Of a DNA stretch of 64,000 bases, positions 8,315 through 17,311 are shown piece after piece. Under the pieces are notes generated by a model. It did no database searches. It saw nothing but the letters and a program-made list of their open reading frames with translations, and was not told the origin of the DNA. The position numbers and the translations under genes were made by a program. The stretch's first letter is position 1. Each line of letters starts with the position of its first letter. Source of the stretch: Brachybacterium faecium DSM 4810 (GTDB lineage: Bacteria > Actinomycetota > Actinomycetes > Actinomycetales > Dermabacteraceae); contig CP001643.1 of the NCBI GenBank assembly GCA_000023405.1, positions 62,001-126,000 of the forward strand. The letters are read 5' to 3'.

Positions 8315-9538
8315 TCATCGTCGATCCTCGATCTCGAGGAGATCCATCGCGCTCGCCGTCTCGATCTCCTCGTGCTCGGGCTGCTCCTTCTGCATCCGCT
8401 CGAGGTACGGCTGGGCGCGCTGCACCTGCTGCTCCAGGTTCGTCACCGTGGTGAGGAAGTTCTGGTTGGCCTGGGTGCGGAAGGTGTCGATGCCGTCCAT
8501 CGTGGTGAACAGGTTGTCGAACGCCTTCTGCAGGGTCTCGGGGGAGACCCCCGAGGTGGCGGCCTGCTCCTGGATCTTCAGCGAATTGTCCGCGAGCATC
8601 TGCGAGGTGCGCGAGATGAGGTTGTCGGTGGTGCGGTTGACCGCGTCGATCTGGTCCAGCACGATCTTCTGGTTCTCGAGCGCCTGGGCGGTGATCACCG
8701 CGGTGCGCAGCGCGGTGACCGTGGTGGTCCGGGCGCGCTCCACACCCTGCTGGAGCTTGGTGTTGTTGTCCTCGATGAGGCCCATCGACAGATAGGCCTG
8801 CACGGTGACGGCGACCTGCGTGGCCACGTCCTGGCGGCGCTGGCGCACCGCGAACAGCACGTCCCGCTCGAGGGCATCGGCCTCGGCGGCCTTCCCCTCG
8901 GAGCGCATCTGCTCCGCGCGGCGCACCGTCCGGTCATCGAGCAGGCCCAGCAGGTAGGAGGCCTTCTGCAGGGCGCCGAGGTCCTCCCACAGCGCGCGCC
9001 GCTCCACGGAGAGCTCGGCGTTGTCCTTCTGCAGCATCTCCTGGCCGCGGCTGAGCGCGCCGAGCACCTGGTCGAGCTGGTCCTGGTTCGATTCGAAGTT
9101 GCGGAAGTAGCGCTTGGCCATGTTGCGGCCGGGCAGCCAGCCCAGCGCCTTGTCCGCGAAGGTCTCCTCCTTGGGGGCGAGGTCCTCCATCGTGGTGCGC
9201 AGCTCGGAGAGGGACTTGGCGACCGACTCCTGCGCGTTGCCCTTCTCCTTCGACTCCTTCAGCGACTGCTGCATGAAGCGGGAGGAGGTCTGGCTGGTGC
9301 GCTCGAAGGTGCGCCGCGCGACCGCGCCGAGCGCGTTGACCTGCGCGGTGAACTCCTGGGAGTGCGGGTTCAGCTCGGCGACCTGCTCGACCCAGTCGTC
9401 GGCCCGCTGCTCGAGCTCCTGCTGCTGATCGGAGGGGAGCTCGGGGAGCATCGAGGCGGCGTCGTCCTCCGGGACCTCCTGGACCGGCTCGGCGGGGGTG
9501 ATCTCCTCGGCGGGTGTGGGTGGCTGGAGCTTGTCCAT
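8315..9538 (-). CDS. toxic anion resistance protein, TelA family
   Basis: 407 residues, almost entirely helical, with the TelA (PF05816) core such as PGRNMAKRYFRNFES and DALERDVLFAVRQRRQD and long coiled-coil-like segments. AGGAGG precedes the ATG by 5 bases. Family members are membrane-associated and linked to tellurite or cell-envelope stress; the biochemical role is unknown. It follows an XpaC-like gene, as yaaN follows xpaC in Bacillus subtilis, so the pair probably works together. Confidence 0.88.
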   Translation of the reverse strand: MDKLQPPTPAEEITPAEPVQEVPEDDAASMLPELPSDQQQELEQRADDWVEQVAELNPHSQEFTAQVNALGAVARRTFERTSQTSSRFMQQSLKESKEKGNAQESVAKSLSELRTTMEDLAPKEETFADKALGWLPGRNMAKRYFRNFESNQDQLDQVLGALSRGQEMLQKDNAELSVERRALWEDLGALQKASYLLGLLDDRTVRRAEQMRSEGKAAEADALERDVLFAVRQRRQDVATQVAVTVQAYLSMGLIEDNNTKLQQGVERARTTTVTALRTAVITAQALENQKIVLDQIDAVNRTTDNLISRTSQMLADNSLKIQEQAATSGVSPETLQKAFDNLFTTMDGIDTFRTQANQNFLTTVTNLEQQVQRAQPYLERMQKEQPEHEEIETASAMDLLEIEDRR

Positions 9539-9591
9539 CAGGGCCTCCTGGCTGCTCTGGGTGGTTCGCGGTGGTGGATCGGGGGCGGCGG

Positions 9592-10488
9592 TCAGACGTC
9601 GATGATCGGATTCACGTGCTGATCGGCGAAGCGGGTGCGCAGGAACTCGGAATGCACCTCGAGGGAGCGGGAGACGCCGCCGACGACGTCGCTCTCGATC
9701 TGCTCCACCCCCTCGCCCAGCACGCCCAGCTGGCGGTGGACGCTCTCGAGGTTCGTCAGCGCCTCCTGGCGGGCGGTGCCCGCGAAGGTCTGCAGGAACC
9801 CGATGGTGTCGCTCGCGGCGTCGACCAGCTCGGGCACGTACCGGGCGGCGATCCCCTCGAGCATCGTCACCTCCGGGGCCGACGGGCGCAGGGTCTGCAC
9901 CTGCTCGGCGGCGACGAGCGCGTCGATCCGGGTCAGCAGCGATTCGACGTCGTCGAGCACGAGGGCGGCGGACGGGGTGCTGCGCGCACCGGGCCGCAGC
10001 CGGGCGACGCGCTCACGGGTGGTGGCGTCGGCCTCGAGGATCCGCTCGAGCACGGCGCGGGTGCCATCCGGGACGGAGGCGTCCAGCACGGGGCGCTCGC
10101 CCGGGCCGCGGCGCGGCGCGTTGACCGCGATGCCCACGCCGCCGAGGGTCACCGCGCCGAGGCCGGCGGCCGCGGCGAGGGCCAGCAGCGGCCCGCCCAG
10201 CCCGGTGCCGAGCACGACGATCGCCGCGGCCAGCGCCGCGAGGCCGCCCAGCACCACAGGGGCGCCGAAGCGCACGAGCGGTGGACGACGGGGCCGGCCG
10301 ACGGCGCGCGAGGCGGGGGAGCGGACCGTCCCCTCGAGCGGCTCCTGGACCGGTCCCCACAGGTCACGGCGCTCGGCGGTGGCCTTCCAGGGGAGGTCCT
10401 GATCTCCGGGGGAGGGCGCGAAGGGATCGGGGAACCTGCTGTTCCCGCTCGTCGGCTCCTCGGCCGACGGATCACGTTCTGCGCTCAC
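9592..10488 (-). CDS. XpaC-like membrane protein partnered with TelA
   Basis: 298 residues from a GTG at 10488 preceded by GGGGAGG and GGGGAG; an upstream frame to 10641 is low-complexity and lacks a ribosome site. About 90 polar residues lead to two adjacent hydrophobic helices (about 80-125, Ala/Leu/Gly-rich), then a helical cytoplasmic part with Leu/Glu-rich segments (LDDVESLLTRIDALV, ALTNLESVHRQLGVLGEG). The layout and the telA neighbour match the XpaC family (5-bromo-4-chloroindolyl phosphate hydrolysis, PF10112). The enzymatic label of that family is historical; a structural role is as likely. Confidence 0.65.
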   Translation of the reverse strand: MSAERDPSAEEPTSGNSRFPDPFAPSPGDQDLPWKATAERRDLWGPVQEPLEGTVRSPASRAVGRPRRPPLVRFGAPVVLGGLAALAAAIVVLGTGLGGPLLALAAAAGLGAVTLGGVGIAVNAPRRGPGERPVLDASVPDGTRAVLERILEADATTRERVARLRPGARSTPSAALVLDDVESLLTRIDALVAAEQVQTLRPSAPEVTMLEGIAARYVPELVDAASDTIGFLQTFAGTARQEALTNLESVHRQLGVLGEGVEQIESDVVGGVSRSLEVHSEFLRTRFADQHVNPIIDV

Positions 10489-10758
10489 TGCTCCCCGCTG
10501 TCCTCCCCGAGACGGTGACGAGGGGCCCGTGCCGGCCGGGAGACCACCCTGCGGTCGACCCCGGCCTGTGCCTGCGCCTCGTCCTGGGCGTGCCGAAAGG
10601 CTATCGCGAGGGGCTGGACAGCGCCCGGGGGTTTCCCCCACGACCGCTCACCGCCGCGATGCGACCGCGATGTGACACTGCGTCATCTGGGTGGGGAGGA
10701 CGGCGCGAGGATGCGATACTCTCAATCGTTCAAGTTTGGACCTCCGAAAGCTCTGGTA

Positions 10759-11697
10759 ATGACGACAAGCGATGCCCTTCCGGTGGAAGCGGCCGTCTCG
10801 GTCGAGGAGCGCCCCACACGGCCCCGCGTCTGGCGTGCGTTCCTGCGCCCCGTGCCGCTCGCCGCCGCGATCCTCGTGACCGCGAGCCTGCTCGCCGCCG
10901 TCTTCGCCCCGCAGCTCTCCGCGCTCAGCGGCAACGACCCCTTCACGTACCATCCCGAGACGCTGGGCCCCGACACCTCTCCGGAGGGGGCGCTCGGCGG
11001 TGTCAGCGCCCAGCACTGGTTCGGCGTGGAGCCCGGCACCGGCCGGGACCTCTTCTCGCTCGTGATCCACGGAGCCCGCGTCTCCCTCCTGGTGGGCATC
11101 GCCTCGACCGTGCTCGCCACGCTCGTCGGCGTGGTCCTCGGCGTGGTCGCCGGGGCCGTCGGCGGGGTGGTGGAGAAGCTCGTGGACTTCGCCACCGACA
11201 TCACCCTGGGCTTCCCCTTCCTCATCTTCGCGATCGCGCTCAGCGCCCTGTTCCCCCTCGAGGCGCCCCGCGCGCTCCTGCTCACCCTGGTCATCGGCAT
11301 GTTCGGCTGGCCCGGCATCGCCCGGGTGGTCGCGGCCGAGACCCGGGTCATCGTGCGCCAGCCCTATGTGGTCGCCTCGCGCGTGATGGGCGCCCGCTTC
11401 CTGCACGTGTTCCGCCACCAGGTGCTGCCCAACGTCGCCTCGACCGTGATCGTCTACTCCTGCATCTCGCTGCCCGGCCGGATCAGCGCGGAGGCCACCC
11501 TGTCCTTCCTCGGCGTCGGCGTGCTGCCTCCCACCCCCTCCTGGGGCCGGTCGATCGGCGACGCGATCAGCTGGCTGCTGGTGGACCCTGCCTTCCTGCT
11601 GTTCCCCGCCGCCGCGCTGTTCCTGGTCACCTTCTCGTTCAACATCCTCGGCGACACCCTCCGCGACGCCCTCGACCCGCGGGGAGGCCGCTCATGA
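10759..11697 (+). CDS. ABC transporter permease (DppC/OppC type)
   Basis: 312 residues with an N-terminal helix (about 27-52) and five further membrane segments. The EAA-loop region ARVVAAETR...GARFLHVFRHQVLPN and the C-terminal SFLGVGVLPPTPSWG are hallmarks of the DppC branch. It opens a four-gene importer operon (permease, permease, binding protein, fused ATPase) joined by ATGA overlaps. The ATG at 10759 is preferred to an upstream frame because the family N-terminus begins here; its ribosome site is weak. Substrate (peptide, opine, nickel or oligosaccharide) cannot be told. Confidence 0.88.
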   Translation: MTTSDALPVEAAVSVEERPTRPRVWRAFLRPVPLAAAILVTASLLAAVFAPQLSALSGNDPFTYHPETLGPDTSPEGALGGVSAQHWFGVEPGTGRDLFSLVIHGARVSLLVGIASTVLATLVGVVLGVVAGAVGGVVEKLVDFATDITLGFPFLIFAIALSALFPLEAPRALLLTLVIGMFGWPGIARVVAAETRVIVRQPYVVASRVMGARFLHVFRHQVLPNVASTVIVYSCISLPGRISAEATLSFLGVGVLPPTPSWGRSIGDAISWLLVDPAFLLFPAAALFLVTFSFNILGDTLRDALDPRGGRS

Positions 11698-12746
11698 TCC
11701 CCGCCCTGCAGCGCGTCGGCCGCAGCCTCGGCGTGCTCCTGGTCGTCGTCGGCCTCACCTTCGCGATCTTCTACCTCGCCCCCATCGACCCCGCCCTGCA
11801 GATGTGCGGCAAGCCCTGCTCGCCCGAGGATCTCGAGGCCGCCCGCGGCTTCATGGGCTTCGACCAGCCGTGGTGGAGGCAGCTGGCCACCTTCCTCGGC
11901 GCGATCTTCACCGGGCGCACCTTCGGTTCGGCCGATGTGGTCGTCGAGTGCGCGGCCCCGTGCCTGGGCTACTCCTTCCAGCTGCACCAGAGCGTGACCG
12001 CCCTGGTCGGCGACCGCTTCCCCATCTCCTTCTCGATCGCGATCGGGGCGGTCGCCTTCCAGGCGCTGTTCGGCATCGCCGCCGGCGCGATCGCCGCCCG
12101 GCGCCAGGGCGGGACGCTGGACCGGGTGGTGACCGGGGTGTCCGTCATCGCCGCCTCCGCGCCCGCCTTCGTGGTGGGGCTGCTCGTGGTGGTGGTGTTC
12201 GCGCTGCGCCTGGACCTGCTGCCCAGCGGCGGGTACGTGCCCTTCTCCGAGGGGCCGCTGCAATGGGCGCGCCACCTGGTGCTGCCGTGGGCGACGCTCG
12301 CCTTCCTCAACGGGGCGATCTACGCCCGCCTGGTGCGCTCCTCCATGATCGAGCAGCTGGGCCTGGACTACGTGCGCACGGCCCGCGCCACCGGCCTCTC
12401 CGAGCGCCGCATCGACCGCTATGCGCTGCGCAACCTCGCCCTGCCGCTGACCACCCTCATCGCCCTGGACATCGGCGCGCTGCTGGGAGGCACCGTGATC
12501 ACCGAGCGGATCTTCGGCCAGCCCGGCCTCGGCGCGCTGCTGCTGGATGCGACCGCGACCGCGGATCTGCCGGTCATCGTCGGCACCACGCTCGTCGGCT
12601 CCCTGCTCATCGTCCTCGCCAACCTCGGCGCGGACCTCGCCCGCCCGCTGCTGGACCGCCGCCTCGCCGCCGGCGGGCGCTCCCCGCGCCGGCCGGCGCC
12701 CCAGACCACCCCGTCCGACCAGACCTCTCAGGAGACACACCCATGA
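11694..12746 (+). CDS. ABC transporter permease (DppB/OppB type)
   Basis: 350 residues. It starts with a membrane helix (GVLLVVVGLTFAIFYLAP) and has the DppB pattern of a large periplasmic-side loop followed by five helices, the DYVRTARATGLSE motif that contacts the ATPase, and TVITERIFGQPGLG. An insert with two Cys pairs (MCGKPCSP, VECAAPCLG) in the external loop could form disulfides. ATGA overlaps join it to the genes before and after. Confidence 0.88.
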   Translation: MIPALQRVGRSLGVLLVVVGLTFAIFYLAPIDPALQMCGKPCSPEDLEAARGFMGFDQPWWRQLATFLGAIFTGRTFGSADVVVECAAPCLGYSFQLHQSVTALVGDRFPISFSIAIGAVAFQALFGIAAGAIAARRQGGTLDRVVTGVSVIAASAPAFVVGLLVVVVFALRLDLLPSGGYVPFSEGPLQWARHLVLPWATLAFLNGAIYARLVRSSMIEQLGLDYVRTARATGLSERRIDRYALRNLALPLTTLIALDIGALLGGTVITERIFGQPGLGALLLDATATADLPVIVGTTLVGSLLIVLANLGADLARPLLDRRLAAGGRSPRRPAPQTTPSDQTSQETHP

Positions 12747-14425
12747 CCTCGGCATCCTTCACCCGGCGCGGCGTCCTCGCCGCCACCCCGATCGTCCTCG
12801 CCACCGGGGCGCTCGCCGCCTGCTCGAGCGGCGGCACCAGCACCGGCTCCGGCTCCGACGGCGGCGGGGAGGGCGGGGGCGGCAGCCTCACCATCTTCAC
12901 CACCGGTGACGAGATGAGCTTCGACCCCGCCACCAGCCAGAACCTCGCCATCACCACGCTGGGCCTGACCGCCCGCCGCCTCACCGCGTGGAAGACCTCC
13001 GCCGATGCCCCCACCGAGCTGATCCCCGACCTCGCGACCGACGTCGGCACCCCCTCGGACGACGGCGCGACCTGGACCTTCACCCTTCAGGAGGGGCTGC
13101 AGTTCGAGGACGGCACCCCGATCACCGCCGCGACCGTGAAGTACGGCCTCGAGCGCTCCTTCGCCTCCGAGCTCACAGGCGGGCTGACCTACCACAAGGT
13201 GCTGCTCGAGGGCGGCCAGGACTACTCCGGCCCATTCTCCGGCGAGCACCTCGACTCGATCGAGACCCCGGACGATCTCACGCTCGTGTTCCACCTCAAC
13301 CGCCCCTACGGCGACTTCGGCTGGATCGCCTCGACGCCCGCCTTCGCCCCGGTCCCCGAGGACTCCGGCGAGCCCGAGACCTACGCGACCGCACCGGTGG
13401 CCAGCGGCCCGTACCGGCTGGACTCCTACGCGCCCGGCAGCCGGGCCCTGCTCGTGCGCAACGAGAACTGGGACGCGGCCACCGACGAGGCCCGCACCGG
13501 CGGCCCCGACGAGATCGAGTTCGCGCTCGCGCAGGATGCGAGCGTCGTCGCGCAGTCGATCATCGCCGACCGCGCCGACTCGCAGACCGCGTTCCTGGCG
13601 AGCTTCGTGCCCACCGCCCAGCTGGTCCAGGCGCAGAACGACCCGAACGTCGGCGACCGGCTGGTCACCTCGGGGCCGGGCGCGCTCGAGTACCTGGCGC
13701 TGAACACGGAGTCGGAGGCGCTGCAGGACGTCGCCGTGCGCCGCGCCATCCAGTACGCCGTGGACAAGCAGGCCTACCTCACCTTTAAGGGCGGGGAGAT
13801 CTCCGGCGACTACGCCACCACGCTGATCACCCCCGGCATCGCCGGCCGCGAGGAGTACTCCCTGTACTCCGACGAGCCGGCGGGCGACCCCGAGGAGGCC
13901 ACCCGGCTGCTCGAGGAGGCGGGCGCCGCGGACCTGACCCTGCGCCTGGTCATCACCGACGACCAGACCGGAGCCGCCGAGGCGATCCAGCAGGGCCTGG
14001 CCCGCGCCGGGATCACCGTGACGATCCAGCCGCTGGACGACAACGCCTACTCCTCCGAGGTCACCGCCGGGGACGGCAGCGCCTACGACCTGGTGCTCAG
14101 CTCCTGGCAGCCGGACGTCCCCTCCCCGAACGCGAACCTCACCCCGCTGTTCGACTCGAGCCAGATCGGCAGCGGCAACTACAACCTCGCCCGCTACGAC
14201 AACCCCGAAGTGGACGCCGCGATCCTCGAGGCCTCCTCGACGGTCGACCCGGACGAGGCGCACGCGAAGTGGGCCGCCGTCGACCAGCAGATCCTCGAGG
14301 AGTCCCCCGTGGTGCCGCTGATCTACTCGAAGAACTCCTTCCTCCACGGCTCCGCCGTGGAGAACTTCGTGATCGGCGAGTTCCCGGCCTACCCGAACTA
14401 CCTCACGGTCACGCTGAACGCATGA
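12743..14425 (+). CDS. ABC transporter substrate-binding lipoprotein (SBP_bac_5 family)
   Basis: 560 residues with a twin-Arg-like start (TRRGVLAATP) and lipobox ALAAC, so a lipid-anchored protein outside the membrane. A Ser/Gly-rich linker leads to the family 5 solute-binding fold: LIPDLATDV, GATWTFTLQEGLQFEDGTPITA, ASGPYRL, VRRAIQYAVDKQAYL. Family 5 proteins bind peptides, nickel chelates, opines or oligosaccharides. It belongs to the importer operon; the ligand is unknown. Confidence 0.9.
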   Translation: MTSASFTRRGVLAATPIVLATGALAACSSGGTSTGSGSDGGGEGGGGSLTIFTTGDEMSFDPATSQNLAITTLGLTARRLTAWKTSADAPTELIPDLATDVGTPSDDGATWTFTLQEGLQFEDGTPITAATVKYGLERSFASELTGGLTYHKVLLEGGQDYSGPFSGEHLDSIETPDDLTLVFHLNRPYGDFGWIASTPAFAPVPEDSGEPETYATAPVASGPYRLDSYAPGSRALLVRNENWDAATDEARTGGPDEIEFALAQDASVVAQSIIADRADSQTAFLASFVPTAQLVQAQNDPNVGDRLVTSGPGALEYLALNTESEALQDVAVRRAIQYAVDKQAYLTFKGGEISGDYATTLITPGIAGREEYSLYSDEPAGDPEEATRLLEEAGAADLTLRLVITDDQTGAAEAIQQGLARAGITVTIQPLDDNAYSSEVTAGDGSAYDLVLSSWQPDVPSPNANLTPLFDSSQIGSGNYNLARYDNPEVDAAILEASSTVDPDEAHAKWAAVDQQILEESPVVPLIYSKNSFLHGSAVENFVIGEFPAYPNYLTVTLNA

Positions 14426-16158
14426 GTGCTTCTCCAGGCGTCGACGAGCTGCTCGCCCTCGACGGCCTGCGCGTGGAGATCGGCGGCCGCGCCGTGGTCA
14501 CCGGGCTGGATCTCACCGTGCGGGCCGGCCGCATCACCGCCCTGGTGGGCGAATCCGGCTCCGGCAAGTCCATGACGGCGCTGGCCACGATCGGCCTGCA
14601 GCCGCGCGTCGCCGCCGTGCACGGCAGCGCGCGGCTGGACGGGGAGGAGCTCGTGGGCCGCTCCGCGCAGCAGATGCGCCGGATCCGGTCCGGGCGGATC
14701 GGGATGATCTTCCAGGAGCCGGGGCAGTCGCTGTCCCCGGTCATGAAGGTCTCCGCCGTGTTCCGGGACGTGCTCGCGGTGCGCGAGGACGTGCGCGGCG
14801 CGACGGCGGTGCGGCGGCGCACGCGTGAGCTGCTGGAATCCGTCGGCCTGCCCGACCCGGCCCGCACCGCCCGCTCGTACCCGCACGAGCTCTCGGGCGG
14901 CGAGCTGCAGCGCGTGGTGATCGCACTGGCCCTGAGCGGGGATCCCGCGCTGCTCATCGCCGACGAGCCGACCACCGCCCTCGACGTCACCGTGCAGCGC
15001 GGCATCCTCGACCTGCTGGTGCGGATCGTCCAGGAGCGGGAGATCGGGATCCTGCTGATCACGCACGACATGGGCGTGGTGGGCGAGATCGCGGACGACG
15101 TGGTGGTGCTCAAGGACGGCGACGCGGTCGAGCAGGGCGGGTTCCGTCGGATCCTCTCCGCTCCGGAAGAGCCCTACACCCGTGAGCTGCTGGCGGCGGT
15201 GCCGCGGCTGTCGGAGAGCCTCGAGAGGACCGGCGGGCGGGGCTCGGGGCGGGACCCTGGGCGGGACTCCGCGGCGGGCGGTGCGCAGCCATCCGCCGCG
15301 GCCGACGTGGTGGGACGTTCCGCCGGGACCGGCGCGGAGGCGTCTGCCGGGCCTGGCGCGGAACCACCCGTCGTGCGCGTCGAGGGGCTCTCCGTCGAGT
15401 ATCGGCGGCGGGGCGGCGCCCATCTCGCTCTGGATGACGTGGGCATGGAGATCCGCCGCGGCGAGATCCACGGCCTGGTCGGCGAATCCGGCTCCGGGAA
15501 GTCCACCTGGGGGAAGGCGCTGGCCGGTCTGGTGCCTGTGCAGGCCCGCACGCTCGAGCTCGACGGCGTCGATCCGCGCACGCTGGGGGCCGCGGAGCGT
15601 CGGGCCGCGTACGCGCGCGTGGGCCTGGTGTTCCAGGACCCGGCCTCCTCGCTGAACCCCCGCCGCACCGTGGGCTGGAGCATCGGCGAGCCGCTCCAGC
15701 TGGCCGGGCGCAGCTCGCGCGCCGAGATCGGCCGACGGGTCGCGGAGGCTCTCGAGGCGGTGCGCCTGCCCGCCTCCTCCGCGAGCCGCCTCCCGCACGA
15801 GCTCTCCGGCGGGCAGCGCCAGCGCGTCTCGATCGCCCGCGCCCTGATCCTCGACCCGGCCCTGCTCATCGCCGACGAGCCCACCAGCGCCCTGGACGTC
15901 ACCATCCAGGCGCACGTGATCGACGTGCTGCGCGAGGCGATCGAGGCGACGCGCTTCGCCTGCGTGTTCATCAGCCACGACCTCGCCGTGGTGGGCTCCC
16001 TCGCGGACCGGGTGACGGTGCTGCGCCAGGGGAGGGCCGTCGAGCAGGGCAGCGCTCAGCAGGTGCTCGGGAACCCCCGGCACGAGTACACCCGAGCCCT
16101 GCTCGCGAGCGTCCCCGACCCGGAGCGGCGGCTGCACGAGAGCGACCGGGCGGCGTAG
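14422..16158 (+). CDS. dipeptide-type ABC transporter ATP-binding protein, two fused ATPase domains (DppD-DppF)
   Basis: 578 residues holding two complete nucleotide-binding domains. Domain 1 (about 10-255) has GESGSGKS, the signature ELSGGELQRV and IADEPTTALD; domain 2 (about 315-560) has GESGSGKS, ELSGGQRQRV and IADEPTSALD. A Gly/Ser/Arg linker (about 260-310) separates them. In the usual arrangement these are separate DppD and DppF proteins; the fusion is common in actinobacteria. It energises the two permeases encoded just upstream. Confidence 0.92.
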   Translation: MSASPGVDELLALDGLRVEIGGRAVVTGLDLTVRAGRITALVGESGSGKSMTALATIGLQPRVAAVHGSARLDGEELVGRSAQQMRRIRSGRIGMIFQEPGQSLSPVMKVSAVFRDVLAVREDVRGATAVRRRTRELLESVGLPDPARTARSYPHELSGGELQRVVIALALSGDPALLIADEPTTALDVTVQRGILDLLVRIVQEREIGILLITHDMGVVGEIADDVVVLKDGDAVEQGGFRRILSAPEEPYTRELLAAVPRLSESLERTGGRGSGRDPGRDSAAGGAQPSAAADVVGRSAGTGAEASAGPGAEPPVVRVEGLSVEYRRRGGAHLALDDVGMEIRRGEIHGLVGESGSGKSTWGKALAGLVPVQARTLELDGVDPRTLGAAERRAAYARVGLVFQDPASSLNPRRTVGWSIGEPLQLAGRSSRAEIGRRVAEALEAVRLPASSASRLPHELSGGQRQRVSIARALILDPALLIADEPTSALDVTIQAHVIDVLREAIEATRFACVFISHDLAVVGSLADRVTVLRQGRAVEQGSAQQVLGNPRHEYTRALLASVPDPERRLHESDRAA

Positions 16159-16176
16159 CGCGGGGCCCACCCGCGC
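16158..16176 (+). terminator. hairpin after the ABC importer operon
   Basis: GCGCGGG (16158-16164) and CCCGCGC (16170-16176) form a perfect 7-bp stem with a 5-base loop, starting on the last base of the stop codon of the fused ATPase gene. No T tract follows. Confidence 0.5.
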
Positions 16177-16200
16177 AAGGACAGCCTGCGGCATTCGCTG

Positions 16201-16256
16201 CCCGCACGCCCCCGCTCCGGTCACCCGCAGCCCCCGCACGCCTCCGCTCCGGTCGC
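16201..16256. repeat. 24-bp direct repeat, two copies
   Basis: Copies at 16201-16224 and 16233-16256 share 22 of 24 bases (core CCCGCACGCC, then CCGCTCCGGTC) and are 8 bp apart. Confidence 0.7.
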
Positions 16257-16408
16257 CTCGCAGCGCGCGCACGCCCCGCACGCCGCGTGGCTCTCGCCTA
16301 CGCCCACTTCGCTCCGGGCCCCGCCCCTCATGACGGTTACTCCAGGGTTTTGAGCGCGTCCCTTCCATGGATGGAAGCAGCGTGCACATAACTCGTCGGT
16401 AACCTCGA

Positions 16409-16443
16409 GTGCGGTGCGGTGCGGTGCGGTGCGGTGCGGTGCG
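16409..16443. repeat. GTGCG pentanucleotide array, seven units
   Basis: Seven perfect GTGCG units in a row, lying 55 bp beyond the 3' end of a decayed oxidoreductase gene. Shorter runs of the same unit occur near 22103 in the M81/fucosidase gap. Confidence 0.85.
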
Positions 16444-16498
16444 GGTGCGGGAGTGGGGTGCCCCGGATCTGTCACGGCAGGACGGCCCCACCCGGGAG

Positions 16499-17043
16499 TC
16501 AGCCCTGCGGGACGGCCTCCCAGGCCCGGCTCGCGGCGGAGCGGACGATCGCCTCGCACACCTCGGCCGCGGCGAGCCCGTCGGCCGCGCTCGGTGCGAG
16601 GTGCGTGCCGCGGGTGACGTCGGAGAGGAACGCCGCGGCCTCGATGGTCTTGAGGTCGTTGAAGCTCATCGGGATGCCGGGGCCGGGCTGGAAGCGGGCG
16701 TAGTCGCCGTGGCCGGGCGCGGCGAGCACCGTGGTGTAGCCGTGTTCCGTGCCGCCCTTGCCGATCATCACCTCGAACTCGTTCATTCGGGTGAAGGACC
16801 AGCGTGCCGAGCCCTCGGTGCCGAACACCTCCAGCGCGTAGTCGCTGCGATGGCCGCGCGCCACCCGCGAGGATTCGAGCGTGGCATGCGCCCCGCCCGA
16901 CAGCCGGCCCAGCGCCGCGACCCAGTCCTCGTTCAGCACCGGGCCGCGCTCCTCGCCCACCTCGAAGCCGCTGTGGCCCACCCCGAGGCTGGTGGGGATC
17001 GGGCGCTCCGGGATGAATACGTCCGAGGTGGCGGTGGCCTCGA
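16499..17043 (-). pseudogene. Gfo/Idh/MocA oxidoreductase, C-terminal fragment
   Basis: About 180 residues of the C-terminal alpha/beta domain remain: from SDVFIPERPIP through VFGTEGSARWSF, MSFNDLKTIEAAAFL and AADGLAAAEVCEAIVRSA to the stop. The whole N-terminal NAD-binding domain (GxGxxG, EKP) is absent; upstream of 17043 the frame continues as unrelated Arg/Gly-rich antisense sequence. No start codon with a ribosome site exists at the break. The cut coincides with a 16-bp palindrome and with the cut end of another gene fragment on the other strand. Confidence 0.75.
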
Positions 17044-17059
17044 GATCCAGGCCTGGATC
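17044..17059. repeat. 16-bp perfect palindrome at a gene-fragment junction
   Basis: GATCCAGGCCTGGATC reads identically on both strands and sits exactly where two truncated oxidoreductase genes meet head to head. It may be the crossover site of an inversion or simply the joined half-sites. Confidence 0.8.
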
Positions 17060-17206
17060 GCCGCCGTGGCCGACGGCACCTTCGTCGCACCCCGCTCCGC
17101 GACCGCCTGGGACGGCTACGTCGCCGCAGCGGTGTGCCAGGCCGCCGAGCACTCCCTCACGGCCGACGGGCCGGTTCCGGTGCAGCTGCTCGAGCGTCCG
17201 AGCTGA
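17044..17206 (+). pseudogene. inositol 2-dehydrogenase-like Gfo/Idh/MocA protein, C-terminal fragment
   Basis: Only the last 53 residues or so remain: EIQAWIAAVADGTF, SATAWDGYVAAAVCQAAEHSL, then VPVQLLERPS and the stop. This matches the end of actinobacterial myo-inositol dehydrogenase-type proteins. Everything N-terminal is missing. It points away from the fragment at 16499-17043, both being broken at the same place. A GntR/UTRA regulator gene follows, which would fit a lost sugar or inositol operon. Confidence 0.65.
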
Positions 17207-17311
17207 TCCGCCTGCCCGTATCCTCGGGACAGATCCGCGGCGAGGCGGATCTGCCCCGCCGCCATCGCGCAGCACCGCCTTCGCGGGCGGGACGATCTGA
17301 AGGAGATCACC

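Larger units (their letters stand above)
16159..16498. other. non-coding stretch rich in short repeats
   Basis: No supported gene. It contains two 24-bp direct repeats, a near-palindrome CTTCCAT-GG-ATGGAAG (16362-16377), GGTTAC (16335-16340) facing GTAACC (16398-16403), and a GTGCG pentamer array. The sequence CATAAC-x-CG-x-C-x-GTAACC near 16387-16403 resembles one at 23911-23927. Confidence 0.6.

Noticed and set aside
8315-9538. TelA as proven tellurite resistance
   Set aside because: The family name is historical; nothing here shows tellurite handling, and the TehB-like methyltransferase is 28 kb away.
10489-10758. A defined promoter in the divergent XpaC/ABC importer gap
   Set aside because: TACTCT near 10719 lacks a matching -35 box, and the short TGAC-ACTGC-GTCA repeat is too weak to call an operator.
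16409-16443. Repeat arrays (GTGCG, GTGCTGG, TGAGCCTC) as CRISPR
   Set aside because: Units are 5-8 bp without spacers and no cas genes are present; these are simple tandem repeats.
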